From Macrostomum hystrix (lineage: Eukaryota; Platyhelminthes; Macrostomidae): a stretch of 64,000 bases of DNA. The stretch lies in the NCBI GenBank assembly GCA_950097015.1, contig CATNEN010000039.1:806001-870000 (forward strand), given 5' to 3'. The notes under the pieces are model-generated. The model ran no database searches, was not told where the DNA came from, and worked only from the letters and a program-made list of their open reading frames with translations. Below, in pieces: positions 9,470 through 17,830 of the stretch. Position 1 is the stretch's first letter. Each line of letters starts with the position of its first letter. Position numbers and translations under genes: made by a program.

Positions 9470-10130
9470 AATTCCTCCGATCCCTCTGGGTCCTGCGTCT
9501 ACGACAAGTTCTGTTGGCAGCTTCTGGTCGAAGAAACTGAGGGCTTCAGCATCGGTGATCCGTAGTTTTAGCTGCCGGAATGCGGTTTCCTCGGCGTCCT
9601 CAGCTCCACACGGTGTCCTTCTTTGTCAGGCGCCGCAGAGGCTCGGCGATCGTGGCTGGCTGAGGAGTGAACACCGCCAGGTAGCTGACCAAGCCCAAGA
9701 AGGACCTCACCTGACTAACTGTCTCCGGTGCCTTCAAGGACTTGACGCTATCGATTTTGTCCTCGGTTGACTGGACTCCGTTGGCGGACAGATGCATACC
9801 CATGAAGGTGATTTCGTCTCTGGCAATCTTGCACTTGCTTGGGTTGAGTGTAATGCCGTGCTGCAGCAGGCGGGCATGCCGGCAGATTCTTGTTGTGCTC
9901 CTCTAGCGGATGCCCAAAACGACAATTTCGTCATGAATCCACTTGACTTTGCTAAGCCCAGCCAGAACTCCCGACATGACGATTTGCAAAATCTGCTGGG
10001 CTGTTAACAAGCCCATGCACGGGCGCTTGAGTGCCACTCGTGGCCGCTGCCGCTTGGTCGAGAATGACAGCAAGTTTCTGCAGCTCTCAGCTCTCTCCAA
10101 ATTGCTGTTTGGAGCAGGTGGTGCCCTGCT
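9470..10130 (-). pseudogene. Ty3/gypsy pol fragment (reverse transcriptase to RNase H)
   Basis: On the minus strand the pieces occur in retroelement order. SGVLAGLSKVKWIHDEIVVL is the RT active-site region, with the second catalytic Asp replaced by Glu. LEEHNKNLPA and then HLSANGVQSTEDKIDSVKSL follow in other frames. VRSFLGLVSYLAVF and IAEPLRRLTKKDTVW form the RT thumb/connection. After an in-frame TGA, ETAFRQLKLRITDAEALSFF and VVDAGPRGIGGIL mark the start of RNase H. Several frameshifts and stops break it, and both ends are truncated. It lies about 60 bp upstream of a fibrinogen-gene exon on the other strand, so it is probably an intronic insertion in that gene. Confidence 0.85.
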
Positions 10131-10188
10131 GTGTCTAACTGGCAAATCCCATTTTGTGATCCATGCTTTCTCATGCTTTCACTCGCAG

Positions 10189-11557
10189 CCACCGGCTTCA
10201 GCAACGAGGAGCTGGTGGCCTCGGCGGCCAACCTGACAAGCGTCCAGAGCCGCCTGCCTGCCAGATCCGACATCGAGTGCGCCGCCCTCGCCTCCGCCAG
10301 GACCGCCGTCTCCGCTGGTCTCTACCTGGAGAAGGAGGGCCTCTGCCTGCTGATTGGCAACAGTGGAATCGGCGCTGCCGTATCCAGCATCGGCCAGCTG
10401 CTCAGAAAGGAGTGGAGCAAGCCAGGTGAGACACGGCAGGACTCCGTGACCACTGGCGGAAGGCTGAGGCACTGGGGTAGGGACTGAGGCACTGGGGTAG
10501 GGACTAAGGCACTGGGGTAGGGACTGAGTCACTGGGGTAGGGACTGAGGCACTAGGGTAGGGACTGAGGCACTGGGGTAGGGACTGAGGCACTGGGGTAG
10601 GGACTGAGGCACTGGGGTAGGGACTGAGGCACTGGGGTAGGGACTGAGGCACTGGGGTAGGGACTGAGGTACTGGGTAGGGACTAAGGCACTGGGGTAGG
10701 GACTGAGGCACTGGGGTAGGGACTGAGGCACTGGGGTAGGGACTAAGGCACTGGGGTAGGGACTGAGGCACTGGGGTAAGGTACTGAGGGACTGGGTTAG
10801 GGACTGAGGCAGTAGGGTAGGGACTGAGGCACTGGGGTAGGGACTGAGGCACTAGGGTAGGGACTGAGGCACTGGGGTAGGGACTGAGGCACTGGGGTAG
10901 GGACTGAGGCACTGGGGTAAGGTACTGAGGGACTGGTTGTTCATGGTGATGCTCGCAAGCACATTCCCGTACCGTTGCTAATCCTATCGCTGGTCAGAAC
11001 CAGCTGGGGCCGTCAGCAATCTCAACTATGGCTTCACGGTAATTCAGCAGCGCAGCAGCGGTCGGGTATTGTTCAACGAGACCTGGGCGAAGTACAAGGC
11101 CGGCTTTGGCAACGCCGACGAGTTCTGGCTCGGGCTGGACGAGATTCACAACCTGACCGCGGCAGCGCCGCGCCTGCTGCGGATCGAGCTGACCCTGATG
11201 AGCGGCGACTTCTTCCGGTTCGACTACGCCAACTTCAGCGTAGACTCGGAGGCCAACTTCTATGGTGTGAGCTTCGGCAACCTGAATGCCGCCTACCCGA
11301 ATGTCACCGGTGGAGCGAGCCTGCTGGTCCGCAACGGCAAGAAGTTCTCCACAACGGACTCCGACAATGTGCCCGGCCCGAAGAAGTGCAGCTCTGCCAC
11401 CAGCTCCGGCTGGTGGTTCGACGATGACTGCACGAGCTGCAACCTCAACGGCGCCTACAACTCCACAGCCGCCACGCCGAACGACAGCCGCTTCTTCTGG
11501 GACGGACTCAGCCCAGCGGGCACTCTGATCCGCGCCTGTAGGATGATGATTCGCTGA
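10189..11557 (+). CDS. Fibrinogen-related domain protein, last two exons
   Basis: Exon A (10189-10425) follows a TCACTCGCAG acceptor and ends AG|GTGAGA. Exon B (10998-11557) follows GGTCAG, and the phase joins correctly. Exon B is a C-terminal fibrinogen domain: YGFTVIQQRSSGRVLFNETW, then YKAGFGNADEFWLGLDEIHN, LTLMSGDFFRFDYANF and GWWFDDDCTSCNLNGAY, ending CRMMIR. The two C-terminal cysteines expected of the fold (KKC and DDDC) are present. Exon A is a linker with paired cysteines (IECAALASARTAVSAG, EGLCLLIG) that may be a PAN/apple-like or stalk segment. Such proteins are usually secreted lectins of innate recognition or matrix. The N terminus with any signal peptide lies upstream and was not found; a gypsy relic occupies that region. 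Confidence 0.88.
10456..10935. repeat. 20-bp intronic minisatellite, about 24 copies
   Basis: The unit is gactgaggcactggggtagg with scattered variants (ctaagg, actaggg). It fills most of the 572-bp intron between the two visible exons of the fibrinogen-domain gene. Minus-strand frames through it are repeat artefacts. Confidence 0.95.
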
Positions 11558-11562
11558 ACTGC

Positions 11563-12812
11563 CTAAGCAGACAGCGCGAGGCCTTTCAGACCATTAGGAA
11601 AATTGAGCACACAAACGTATATGCCTAAACGAACAGAGTAATCGGTTTGAATCCACAGATCTGTGATGAATTTTGCCACTGTGCACTTTTCACCGCGAGT
11701 GAAGTTGGAGCTGTGTCCGCCAGTGAATGTCACTGCTGAGTCTCCGCTGTCAAAATAGAAAGACCAGCCTGTGATCGTAAATGAAGCCGGACTACCTGAC
11801 TTGGCCCAGTCTCACCTGAAACAGACAAGACAGACACCCTGTCTCACCTGAAACAGACAAGACAGACACCCTGTCTCACCTGAAACAGAGAGCAGACACC
11901 CTGTCTCACCTGAAACAGAGAGCAGACACCCTGTCTCACCTGAAACAGACAAGACAGACACCCTGTCTCACCTGAAACAGAGAGCAGATACCCTGTCTCA
12001 CCTGAAACAGAGAGCAGATACCCTGTCTCACCTGAAACAGAGAGCAGACACCCTGTCTCACCTGAAATAGACAAGACAGACACCCTGTCTCACCTGAAAC
12101 AGACAAGACAGACACCCTGTCTCACCTGAAACAGACAGCAGACACCCTGTCTCACCTGAAACAGACAGCAGACACCCTGTCTCACCTGAAACAGACAAGA
12201 CAGACACCCTGTCTCACCTGAAACAGAGAGCAGACACCCTGTCTCACCTGAAACAGACAAGACAGACACCCTGTCTCACCTGAAACAGAGAGCAGACACC
12301 CTGTCTCACCTGAAACAGAGAGCAGACACCCTGTCTCACCTGAAACAGACAAGACAGACACCCTGTCTCACCTGAAACAGACAAGACAGACACCCTGTCT
12401 CACCTGAAACAGACAAGACAGACACCCTGTCTCACCTGAAACAGAGAGCAGACACCCTGTCTCACCTGAAACAGAGAGCAGACACCCTGTCTCACCTGAA
12501 ACAGACAAGACAGACACCCTGTCTCACCTGAAACAGAGAGCAGATACCCTGTCTCACCTGAAACAGAGAGCAGATACCCTGTCTCACCTGAAACAGAGAG
12601 CAGACACCCTGTCTCACCTGAAATAGACAAGACAGACACCCTGTCTCACCTGAAACAGACAAGACAGACACCCTGTCTCACCTGAAACAGACAGCAGACA
12701 CCCAGTGTCACCCGAAATGCATAAAAAATTGCTGGGAAAACTGACTTAGCAAACAGTGAGAGTCGTGTGCTCACATACCGCTGCCCGGCAACTCCACCTC
12801 AATAATATGCAA
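11563..12812 (-). CDS. Unrecognised gene, last two exons, tail-to-tail with the fibrinogen gene
   Basis: The terminal exon (11563-11795) follows an AAGTCAG acceptor and reads SPASFTITGWSFYFDSGDSA, then GEKCTVAKFITDLWIQTDYS, VRLGIYVCVLN and a stop at 11563-11565. A short upstream exon (12779-12812) reads LHIIEVELPGS and ends G|GTATGTG; its phase joins the terminal exon exactly. The beta-rich, two-cysteine sequence could be a secreted or lectin-like domain, but I do not recognise the family. The intron between the exons is almost wholly a 30/32-bp array whose every unit carries TTTCAG followed by GTGAGA. Upstream exons would lie right of 12.8 kb, beyond a second array and the retrotransposon at 13.4-17.8 kb. 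The phase match and protein-like composition support it; there is no homology evidence. Confidence 0.5.
11808..12712. repeat. 30/32-bp intronic minisatellite with splice-like motif
   Basis: Two unit types alternate, caccctgtctcacctgaaac followed by agacaagacaga (32 bp) or agagagcaga (30 bp). On the strand of the host gene each unit reads CTGTTTCAGGTGAGACAGGG, an acceptor-like AG joined to a donor-like GTGAGA. Two blocks (11844-12083 and 12400-12639) translate identically 556 bp apart, so a large segment was duplicated within the array. Confidence 0.95.
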
Positions 12813-12883
12813 CTGAGCTCTAAATGACTATTGCTAAGGTACACAAATTCTCACGCAAGACAGAAATAGAACACATTCACAGC

Positions 12884-13260
12884 AATCCAGTGAGTCTAAA
12901 TCACATTCAAAACAATCCAGTGAGTCTTGTCATATTCACAACACTCAAGTGAGTTCTTTGTCACATTCACAAAACTCCAGTGAGTCTTTGCCACATTCAC
13001 AACACACCAGTGAGTCTTTGTCATATTCACAACACACCAGTGAGTCCTTGTCATATTCACAACACACCAGTGAGTCTTTGTCACATTCACAACACACCAG
13101 TGAGTCTTTGTCATATTCACAACACACCAGTGAGTCCTTGTCATATTCACAACACACCAGTGAGTCTTTGTCACATTCACAACACACCAGTGAGTCTTTG
13201 TCACATTCACAATACTCCAGCGAGTCTTTGTCATATTCACAACTCTCCAGTGAGTGATCG
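12884..13260. repeat. 30-bp minisatellite with 90-bp higher-order unit
   Basis: The unit begins cacattcacaacacaccagt and ends gagtctttgt, with about 12 copies. Units vary as catatt/cacatt and tcctt/tcttt. The three-unit order repeats at 13021-13110 and 13111-13200, giving a 90-bp higher-order period. It probably lies in an intron of the minus-strand gene at 11.6-12.8 kb. Confidence 0.93.
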
Positions 13261-13383
13261 TGAGCAGTGTGAGTGGAGCAGCAACTTGTGAAATGATTTA
13301 GATGAATTCGTCAGTCCGTGACTGAAAGCAGATTTAGTTTACAAAAACGTGCTGAATCGAAAATAGCAGGCGGCGGACAACAG

Positions 13384-13573
13384 AATGCTTTGGTTTGCAT
13401 GGGTGCTTGCGCCTGTGCAAACCGGCTTTAGTGATCAGCCCGCCCCCTTGCTGTCTCTGTGCATCTGTGTGGGGTGGGGCCGTCCCCCACCCCCGCCGCC
13501 TGCTAGCCTTTTTAGGTGAGCCTCTCACCACGTTTTCGGATTCAATTTGCGCGCAGCTCTCCGCTTGAGTTTT
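13384..13573 (+). repeat. Split direct repeat A1 of the retrotransposon
   Basis: It starts aatgctttggtttgcatggg and ends ctccgcttgagtttt. It matches A2 at 17465-17654 base for base as far as I can see. It directly precedes the Gag ATG at 13591, so it holds the presumed promoter and 5' leader. Confidence 0.93.
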
Positions 13574-13590
13574 GATTTTTTTGCACAATC

Positions 13591-14691
13591 ATGCCAAACT
13601 CTAACGAGCCACTTGCATCCGAAGCGCCTAGCACTGTAAGGGCGCTACGTCAGAAGCTTCAGAGCCTAGGGCTTTCAACACAAGGCAAAAAATGTGAACT
13701 TTTACTGCGGCTGAGGGCGCACCTCGAGGGTATCGCCTCCGACTTTGAGAATGCGGACGACGAGGACGAGGAGCAAGATGAAGCTGCCGCAGTGACGACG
13801 CGTATGAGAAGAGACGGCGCTATGGCGGAGAGGCAACTGCCTTCTATCGCGAACGAGTCGGTACAACATGGTCAAGAGTCTGACGCGGCTGGCGGCCTGG
13901 ACGACGAGCTGGTGGAGGCTGAGAAGCAGCTCCGACTGCTAAAGCTACGCAAGGAGGCCGCTCTGCTTCAGGCAGAAGTCAGCCAACTTCAGCGAAGGCC
14001 TGCGACGTCAAAGAACCCCGGTGAGTTGCTCATTAACCTGTGGTCTGACGATGAAGATGCTGCCCAGCAAGAGCCCAGTCGGTTTGTAGGCAAGGTGTAC
14101 CGAATCCCTGAGTTTATTAACAAGCGGAAGCAGCAGGAAGCAGGAGTTACTCAGTCCATTGACAAATCCGGAAGAGTCACCTTCAGAGTGAGGGAAGCTG
14201 TTGTTGACTCGCTGACGTTTGGAGACTGGATCTCGGCGAATGCTCGAATCATGCTGAAGCTGCTGGATGATGGCAGGTTGGTGAAGAGCGGGCTGGGCGG
14301 CCAGCCTGATGTGTCAGAGTTGCGAGACTACCTGCGCTACACTGCGCGCATTGGCGAGCTATTTGACCTCGGGTTCGACAAGGCTCGAGTTATGAGGTTT
14401 GATGACGAGTGCAGACTGAGTGAAGATGGCGAGACGTCATGGGAGTTGCGTGGATCCGACCTTGGTCGAGTTGCCACCTACCTGATGGCCCCACAGAGTG
14501 CACCGACTGCCAGAGTTGACCGGGTGCCAAAACAAAGCCTGCAGCCACCCTGCTTTGATTTCAATAAGGAAACTGGATGTTCAAGGCGGAACTGCCGTTT
14601 CGCTCATCGGTGCCGGCGTTGTGGACTTGGCCACTCAGCGGCGATGGCGCACAGGGATGACGGTGCTGAGGTGAGCAGGCCTCTGCACTGA
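13591..14691 (+). CDS. Gag-like protein with SAP domain and zinc fingers
   Basis: This 366-residue ORF1 starts at ATG 13591, 17 bp after repeat A1. Residues about 14-47 (TVRALRQKLQSLGLSTQGKK) form a SAP DNA-binding domain. An acidic stretch (EDEEQDEAAA) and a charged coiled coil (EKQLRLLKLRKEAALLQAEV) follow. Residues 321-339 form a CCCH zinc finger (CFDFNKETGCSRRNCRFAH), and a CRRCGLGH knuckle comes next. By analogy it packages the element RNA. The stop is UGA followed by CUG, and the polymerase lies in the same reading frame directly after it, so a fusion by readthrough or by splicing is likely. Confidence 0.88.
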   Translation: MPNSNEPLASEAPSTVRALRQKLQSLGLSTQGKKCELLLRLRAHLEGIASDFENADDEDEEQDEAAAVTTRMRRDGAMAERQLPSIANESVQHGQESDAAGGLDDELVEAEKQLRLLKLRKEAALLQAEVSQLQRRPATSKNPGELLINLWSDDEDAAQQEPSRFVGKVYRIPEFINKRKQQEAGVTQSIDKSGRVTFRVREAVVDSLTFGDWISANARIMLKLLDDGRLVKSGLGGQPDVSELRDYLRYTARIGELFDLGFDKARVMRFDDECRLSEDGETSWELRGSDLGRVATYLMAPQSAPTARVDRVPKQSLQPPCFDFNKETGCSRRNCRFAHRCRRCGLGHSAAMAHRDDGAEVSRPLH

Positions 14692-14742
14692 CTGCGCGTC
14701 GATCCGGTTTTAACTTCCTCTGTTTTATCAACTGACCTGAAG

Positions 14743-16395
14743 CTGGAGGCATGGACGGAAGAGTTGGAGTCGATCGATCTGCCGCTGGACAGAAAGCAAT
14801 TTATCCTGAATGGTGTGTCGGAAGGATTTCGGATTACGAATGTGCAGCGAGACAACCTGAAGTCTGTCGAGGTCAGCAACTATGAATCTGTGAATGTTTA
14901 CGCTGAAGCTGTTCAAACGCAAATTCTGAGGGAAATTCGCCTTGACCGCTACCGTCGGTGCTCGGATGGGTGGCGGCCTCGGATTGTGAGTGCGCTGGGA
15001 GCCTTGCCGAAGGATGACGGCCGGGTACGTCTAATTCACGATTGCAGTCGGCCGGACAATCTGTCGGTGAACGCGCACTGGGAGAGCAATGAGAAGTTGC
15101 GGTTTTCAAGCGCTGAAAACTTCGCAAGTAAGTTAACGAGAGGCTGCTATATGACTAAAGTTGACCTGAGTGAAGCATACCGCGCATGTGGAGTGCACCC
15201 AGAAGACTTCGTCAACACCGGTCTCAAGTTCAAGTTTCCTGGCTGCGCCACTCCCACCTACATGTTCGATACACGCCTGCCGTTCGGGGCGGCAGCCTCG
15301 GTCACGTGCTTTCAACGCCTGAGCAATGCGATTCATCTGATGATGGTGCGCAGAGGCTTCATCAACACCGAGTCTTACCTGGACGACTTTGCCTACTGCG
15401 GGACGCAGGAGAACTGCCAGCGCTTCTACGTCGATCTGATTTACTTGCTGACTCGGCTGGGATTCACCGTCAACCCGGCCAAGTGTCAACCGCCGGCGCA
15501 GCGGATGTCATTCCTTGGAATTGAGTTCGACACTGTGGAAGGAATCAAGAAGCTGCCGGATGAGAAGGCGAGGAAGTTGATCAACCTGGTTGGTGCCGAG
15601 TCAGCCAAGGTGAGGATTAGTCAGCGAGCCCTCCAACAGGTCATTGGCAAGTTGGGGTGGGCAGCGCAGGTCATCAGTTGCGGAAGGACCTTCTTGCGTG
15701 AGCTGATTGAGCGGTGCAACACCTTACGGCGTGGACAGCGAACGCTGGTCGACTCCGGGTTACGCAGTCAGCTGAACTGGTGGAAGGTGGCGTTGCAGGC
15801 GTGCCGATGGGTGCAGCTGTGGCCGAGCTACAATCGAGTTGTGGCGATGGAATCCGATGCGTGCGGCAGAGGTGGTGCGGCGCTGCTGCGTGACCAGGAT
15901 GGTCTGTTTGACTGGTGCTACCTGGACTGGGAGAAGGATGCAGGATCAGCCTTCGCGAACCTGCCGATCAACTACAAGGAAGCGTTGGTCCCTCTGCTGG
16001 CAGTGATGAGGTGGAGGGATGTGCTCAAAGGTTGCAAGGTGAGCATCTACTGCGACAACCAGACGGCCTGTCACATCATCAACAAAGGCGTTTCAAAGTG
16101 TCCTGCGTTGCAGCGGCTGCTGCAGACGGTGGCCCTGATGTGTTTGCGCTTTGGAATGAGCATTCGCGCGTTTCATGTGCCTGGTGATTTTCAAATTTTT
16201 GCGGACGCTGCCTCGCGGTTGCATGAGCGAGGCCAGCTTTTAAACTTTTTACTCCGCTTGTATGGTTTTATATGCCCAAGCATTCTACAATCACTGTATC
16301 AGCATGCTTTTGGCTTGGCGACCGCCTCCTTTCTTCATTTTCAGGCCGCCCAGCTGCGTCAGACTCTCTTAGCAGCAGCGCCACATCGCTGCTGA
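14743..16395 (+). CDS. Reverse transcriptase - RNase H of the retrotransposon
   Basis: The frame is open from 14692, directly after and in frame with the Gag stop, and has no early ATG. A possible 72-bp intron (donor GAG|GTGAGC at 14671, acceptor CTGAAG ending at 14742) would remove the stop and fuse Gag to LEAWTEELESIDLPL without a shift. Numbered from codon 14764, the RT has Asp in MTKVDLSEAYR (134) and the ESYLDDFAYC active site (205-208). The RNase H has Asp 365 (MESDACGRG), Glu 406 (NYKEALVP), Asp 431 (YCDNQTA) and Asp 481 (FADAASR), so all four catalytic positions are kept. The ORF ends at TGA 16393-16395, overlapping the recombinase ORF by 124 bp in another frame, a common arrangement in this order of elements. 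Confidence 0.92.
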   Translation: MEAWTEELESIDLPLDRKQFILNGVSEGFRITNVQRDNLKSVEVSNYESVNVYAEAVQTQILREIRLDRYRRCSDGWRPRIVSALGALPKDDGRVRLIHDCSRPDNLSVNAHWESNEKLRFSSAENFASKLTRGCYMTKVDLSEAYRACGVHPEDFVNTGLKFKFPGCATPTYMFDTRLPFGAAASVTCFQRLSNAIHLMMVRRGFINTESYLDDFAYCGTQENCQRFYVDLIYLLTRLGFTVNPAKCQPPAQRMSFLGIEFDTVEGIKKLPDEKARKLINLVGAESAKVRISQRALQQVIGKLGWAAQVISCGRTFLRELIERCNTLRRGQRTLVDSGLRSQLNWWKVALQACRWVQLWPSYNRVVAMESDACGRGGAALLRDQDGLFDWCYLDWEKDAGSAFANLPINYKEALVPLLAVMRWRDVLKGCKVSIYCDNQTACHIINKGVSKCPALQRLLQTVALMCLRFGMSIRAFHVPGDFQIFADAASRLHERGQLLNFLLRLYGFICPSILQSLYQHAFGLATASFLHFQAAQLRQTLLAAAPHRC

Positions 16396-17330
16396 GCGCT
16401 GCGTACGCACCGAGGTCGGCGCAGGCAGTCAACAGACACGTCCGTGAGTGGCGGGAGTTCTGCCGCCATACCGGCTGCGATCCAGTGTCCGGCAACGTCA
16501 CGAGCCTGTTGAACTATTTGGCCAGTCTGATCGGCACACGGCTACATGCCTACAGCAGCATCTCGGCAGTCTACAGCTCTCTGTCGCTCTGGTTCCGAAT
16601 TAACTCGTCGCCGGACCTAACTAAGCACGCTTCCGCGGTTCTTCTCCTTCGCGGCGCTAAACGAGTCCTCGGACTGCGCGTGAACCGAAAGCGGCCTGTG
16701 TCGCCTACAATGCTGACGGAGATGCGACGACTAGTTGACGAGACCGACAGGCTGCAGCTGGCCTGCTGGGCTGTGACCATCTGCTGCTGGTGGGGAATGC
16801 TGCGAAAGTCCAGCTTTCTGCCACGAACTGGCAAGGGCCCGGCCCTTTCCCGGCGCGCCGACCTGCTTCAGCATCCGAAGGGTCTGGTGTTGCGCTGCGA
16901 GTTCGGCAAGACCATCCAGTTCAAGGAGCGCAGCCACCTGGTACTGCTGCCGAGATTGGCGCGGCAGCGTGCGCTGTGCCCGGTTAGCGCAGTCGAGCGA
17001 CACATCCGCGCCAACGAATTGAAGTCAGCAGAGTCACCACTCTGGTCCTACGCCGACGGAAGTGGCGGCTTGCGCCTGCTGACTGGGAGGCACCTGGACT
17101 GCTTCCTCCGTGACAAGTTTGCCGCAGTCGGCGTTCGACCAGAATCTTACTCCGCGCACAGCCTGCGACGAGGAGGAGCTACCTGGGCGTCTGTGCTGGG
17201 CCTCCCAGTGGCTGATATCATGCGCATTGGTGACTGGAGAAGTGAAGCTGTGCAGCGTTATCTCCCACGGTTTCACCAGACAGCGGAGGCTGCTGTGACT
17301 TTTGCCCGCGGTGTCTCTGCTTTGTTTTAG
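16272..17330 (+). CDS. Tyrosine recombinase of the retrotransposon
   Basis: This 352-residue ORF starts at ATG 16272 within the end of the RT-RNase H ORF. It is a phage-integrase-type recombinase, which joins the circular DNA copy to the target in place of a DDE integrase. The N-terminal part has a SAM-like core-binding domain (APRSAQAVNRHVREWREFCR). The catalytic residues are Arg 178 (WWGMLRKSSF), Lys 213 (FGKTIQF), His 296 and Arg 299 (AHSLRRGGAT), Trp 322 (IGDWRSEA) and the nucleophile Tyr 330 (QRYLPRF). The full set is present, so the enzyme looks active. Confidence 0.93.
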   Translation: MPKHSTITVSACFWLGDRLLSSFSGRPAASDSLSSSATSLLSAAYAPRSAQAVNRHVREWREFCRHTGCDPVSGNVTSLLNYLASLIGTRLHAYSSISAVYSSLSLWFRINSSPDLTKHASAVLLLRGAKRVLGLRVNRKRPVSPTMLTEMRRLVDETDRLQLACWAVTICCWWGMLRKSSFLPRTGKGPALSRRADLLQHPKGLVLRCEFGKTIQFKERSHLVLLPRLARQRALCPVSAVERHIRANELKSAESPLWSYADGSGGLRLLTGRHLDCFLRDKFAAVGVRPESYSAHSLRRGGATWASVLGLPVADIMRIGDWRSEAVQRYLPRFHQTAEAAVTFARGVSALF

Positions 17331-17371
17331 CTCCCAGCCTTCTGCTTTTGTTCGCTTGCTCGCTTTGGGGT

Positions 17372-17466
17372 TTGGAGGTCGCTTTTTCGCTGTGCGCCTC
17401 CCGCGCGTTGCTCGCCTTGCTCGCCAATTGTCCCGTTGTGTCTCTTTGTGTCTGGCTGGTCACTAA
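17372..17466 (+). repeat. Split direct repeat B1
   Basis: It starts ttggaggtcgctttttcgct and ends ggctggtcactaa. It matches B2 at 17736-17830. It lies 40 bp after the recombinase stop and abuts A2, sharing the AA. Confidence 0.93.
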
Positions 17467-17654
17467 TGCTTTGGTTTGCATGGGTGCTTGCGCCTGTGCA
17501 AACCGGCTTTAGTGATCAGCCCGCCCCCTTGCTGTCTCTGTGCATCTGTGTGGGGTGGGGCCGTCCCCCACCCCCGCCGCCTGCTAGCCTTTTTAGGTGA
17601 GCCTCTCACCACGTTTTCGGATTCAATTTGCGCGCAGCTCTCCGCTTGAGTTTT
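17465..17654 (+). repeat. Split direct repeat A2 (internal copy)
   Basis: This is the second copy of the 190-bp A repeat. In Ngaro/PAT elements the internal B1-A2 block restores both ends when the linear RNA is copied into a circular DNA. Confidence 0.93.
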
Positions 17655-17735
17655 TTTTAATTCAATTTCTGCTTTTTACTCGAATACAAATATTACCTTT
17701 TTCAATTCTTTGTAACCCGTTAAAAAATACAAAGC

Positions 17736-17830
17736 TTGGAGGTCGCTTTTTCGCTGTGCGCCTCCCGCGCGTTGCTCGCCTTGCTCGCCAATTGTCCCGT
17801 TGTGTCTCTTTGTGTCTGGCTGGTCACTAA
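17736..17830 (+). repeat. Split direct repeat B2 (right terminus)
   Basis: This second copy of the 95-bp B repeat ends the element. It is separated from A2 by an 81-bp AT-rich spacer. Confidence 0.93.

Larger units (their letters stand above)
13384..17830 (+). mobile_element. Tyrosine-recombinase retrotransposon (Ngaro/PAT-like), complete
   Basis: The element has split direct repeats in the order A1 (13384-13573), coding region, B1 (17372-17466), A2 (17465-17654), spacer, B2 (17736-17830). A copies are 190 bp and B copies 95 bp, and they are essentially identical. This arrangement is that of Ngaro and PAT elements, and not the inverted repeats of DIRS1. Three ORFs follow: Gag-like, RT-RNase H, and tyrosine recombinase, all open. 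Position AA is shared by the left end (13384-13385), the B1/A2 junction (17465-17466) and the right end (17829-17830), consistent with recombination of a circular intermediate into an AA dinucleotide. There is no target duplication, as expected for a recombinase. Near-identical repeats and intact ORFs suggest recent insertion. Confidence 0.95.

Noticed and set aside
13384-17830. LTR retrotransposon with ordinary long terminal repeats
   Set aside because: Repeats are split (A1 ... B1-A2 ... B2), there is no DDE integrase or target duplication, and a tyrosine recombinase is present.
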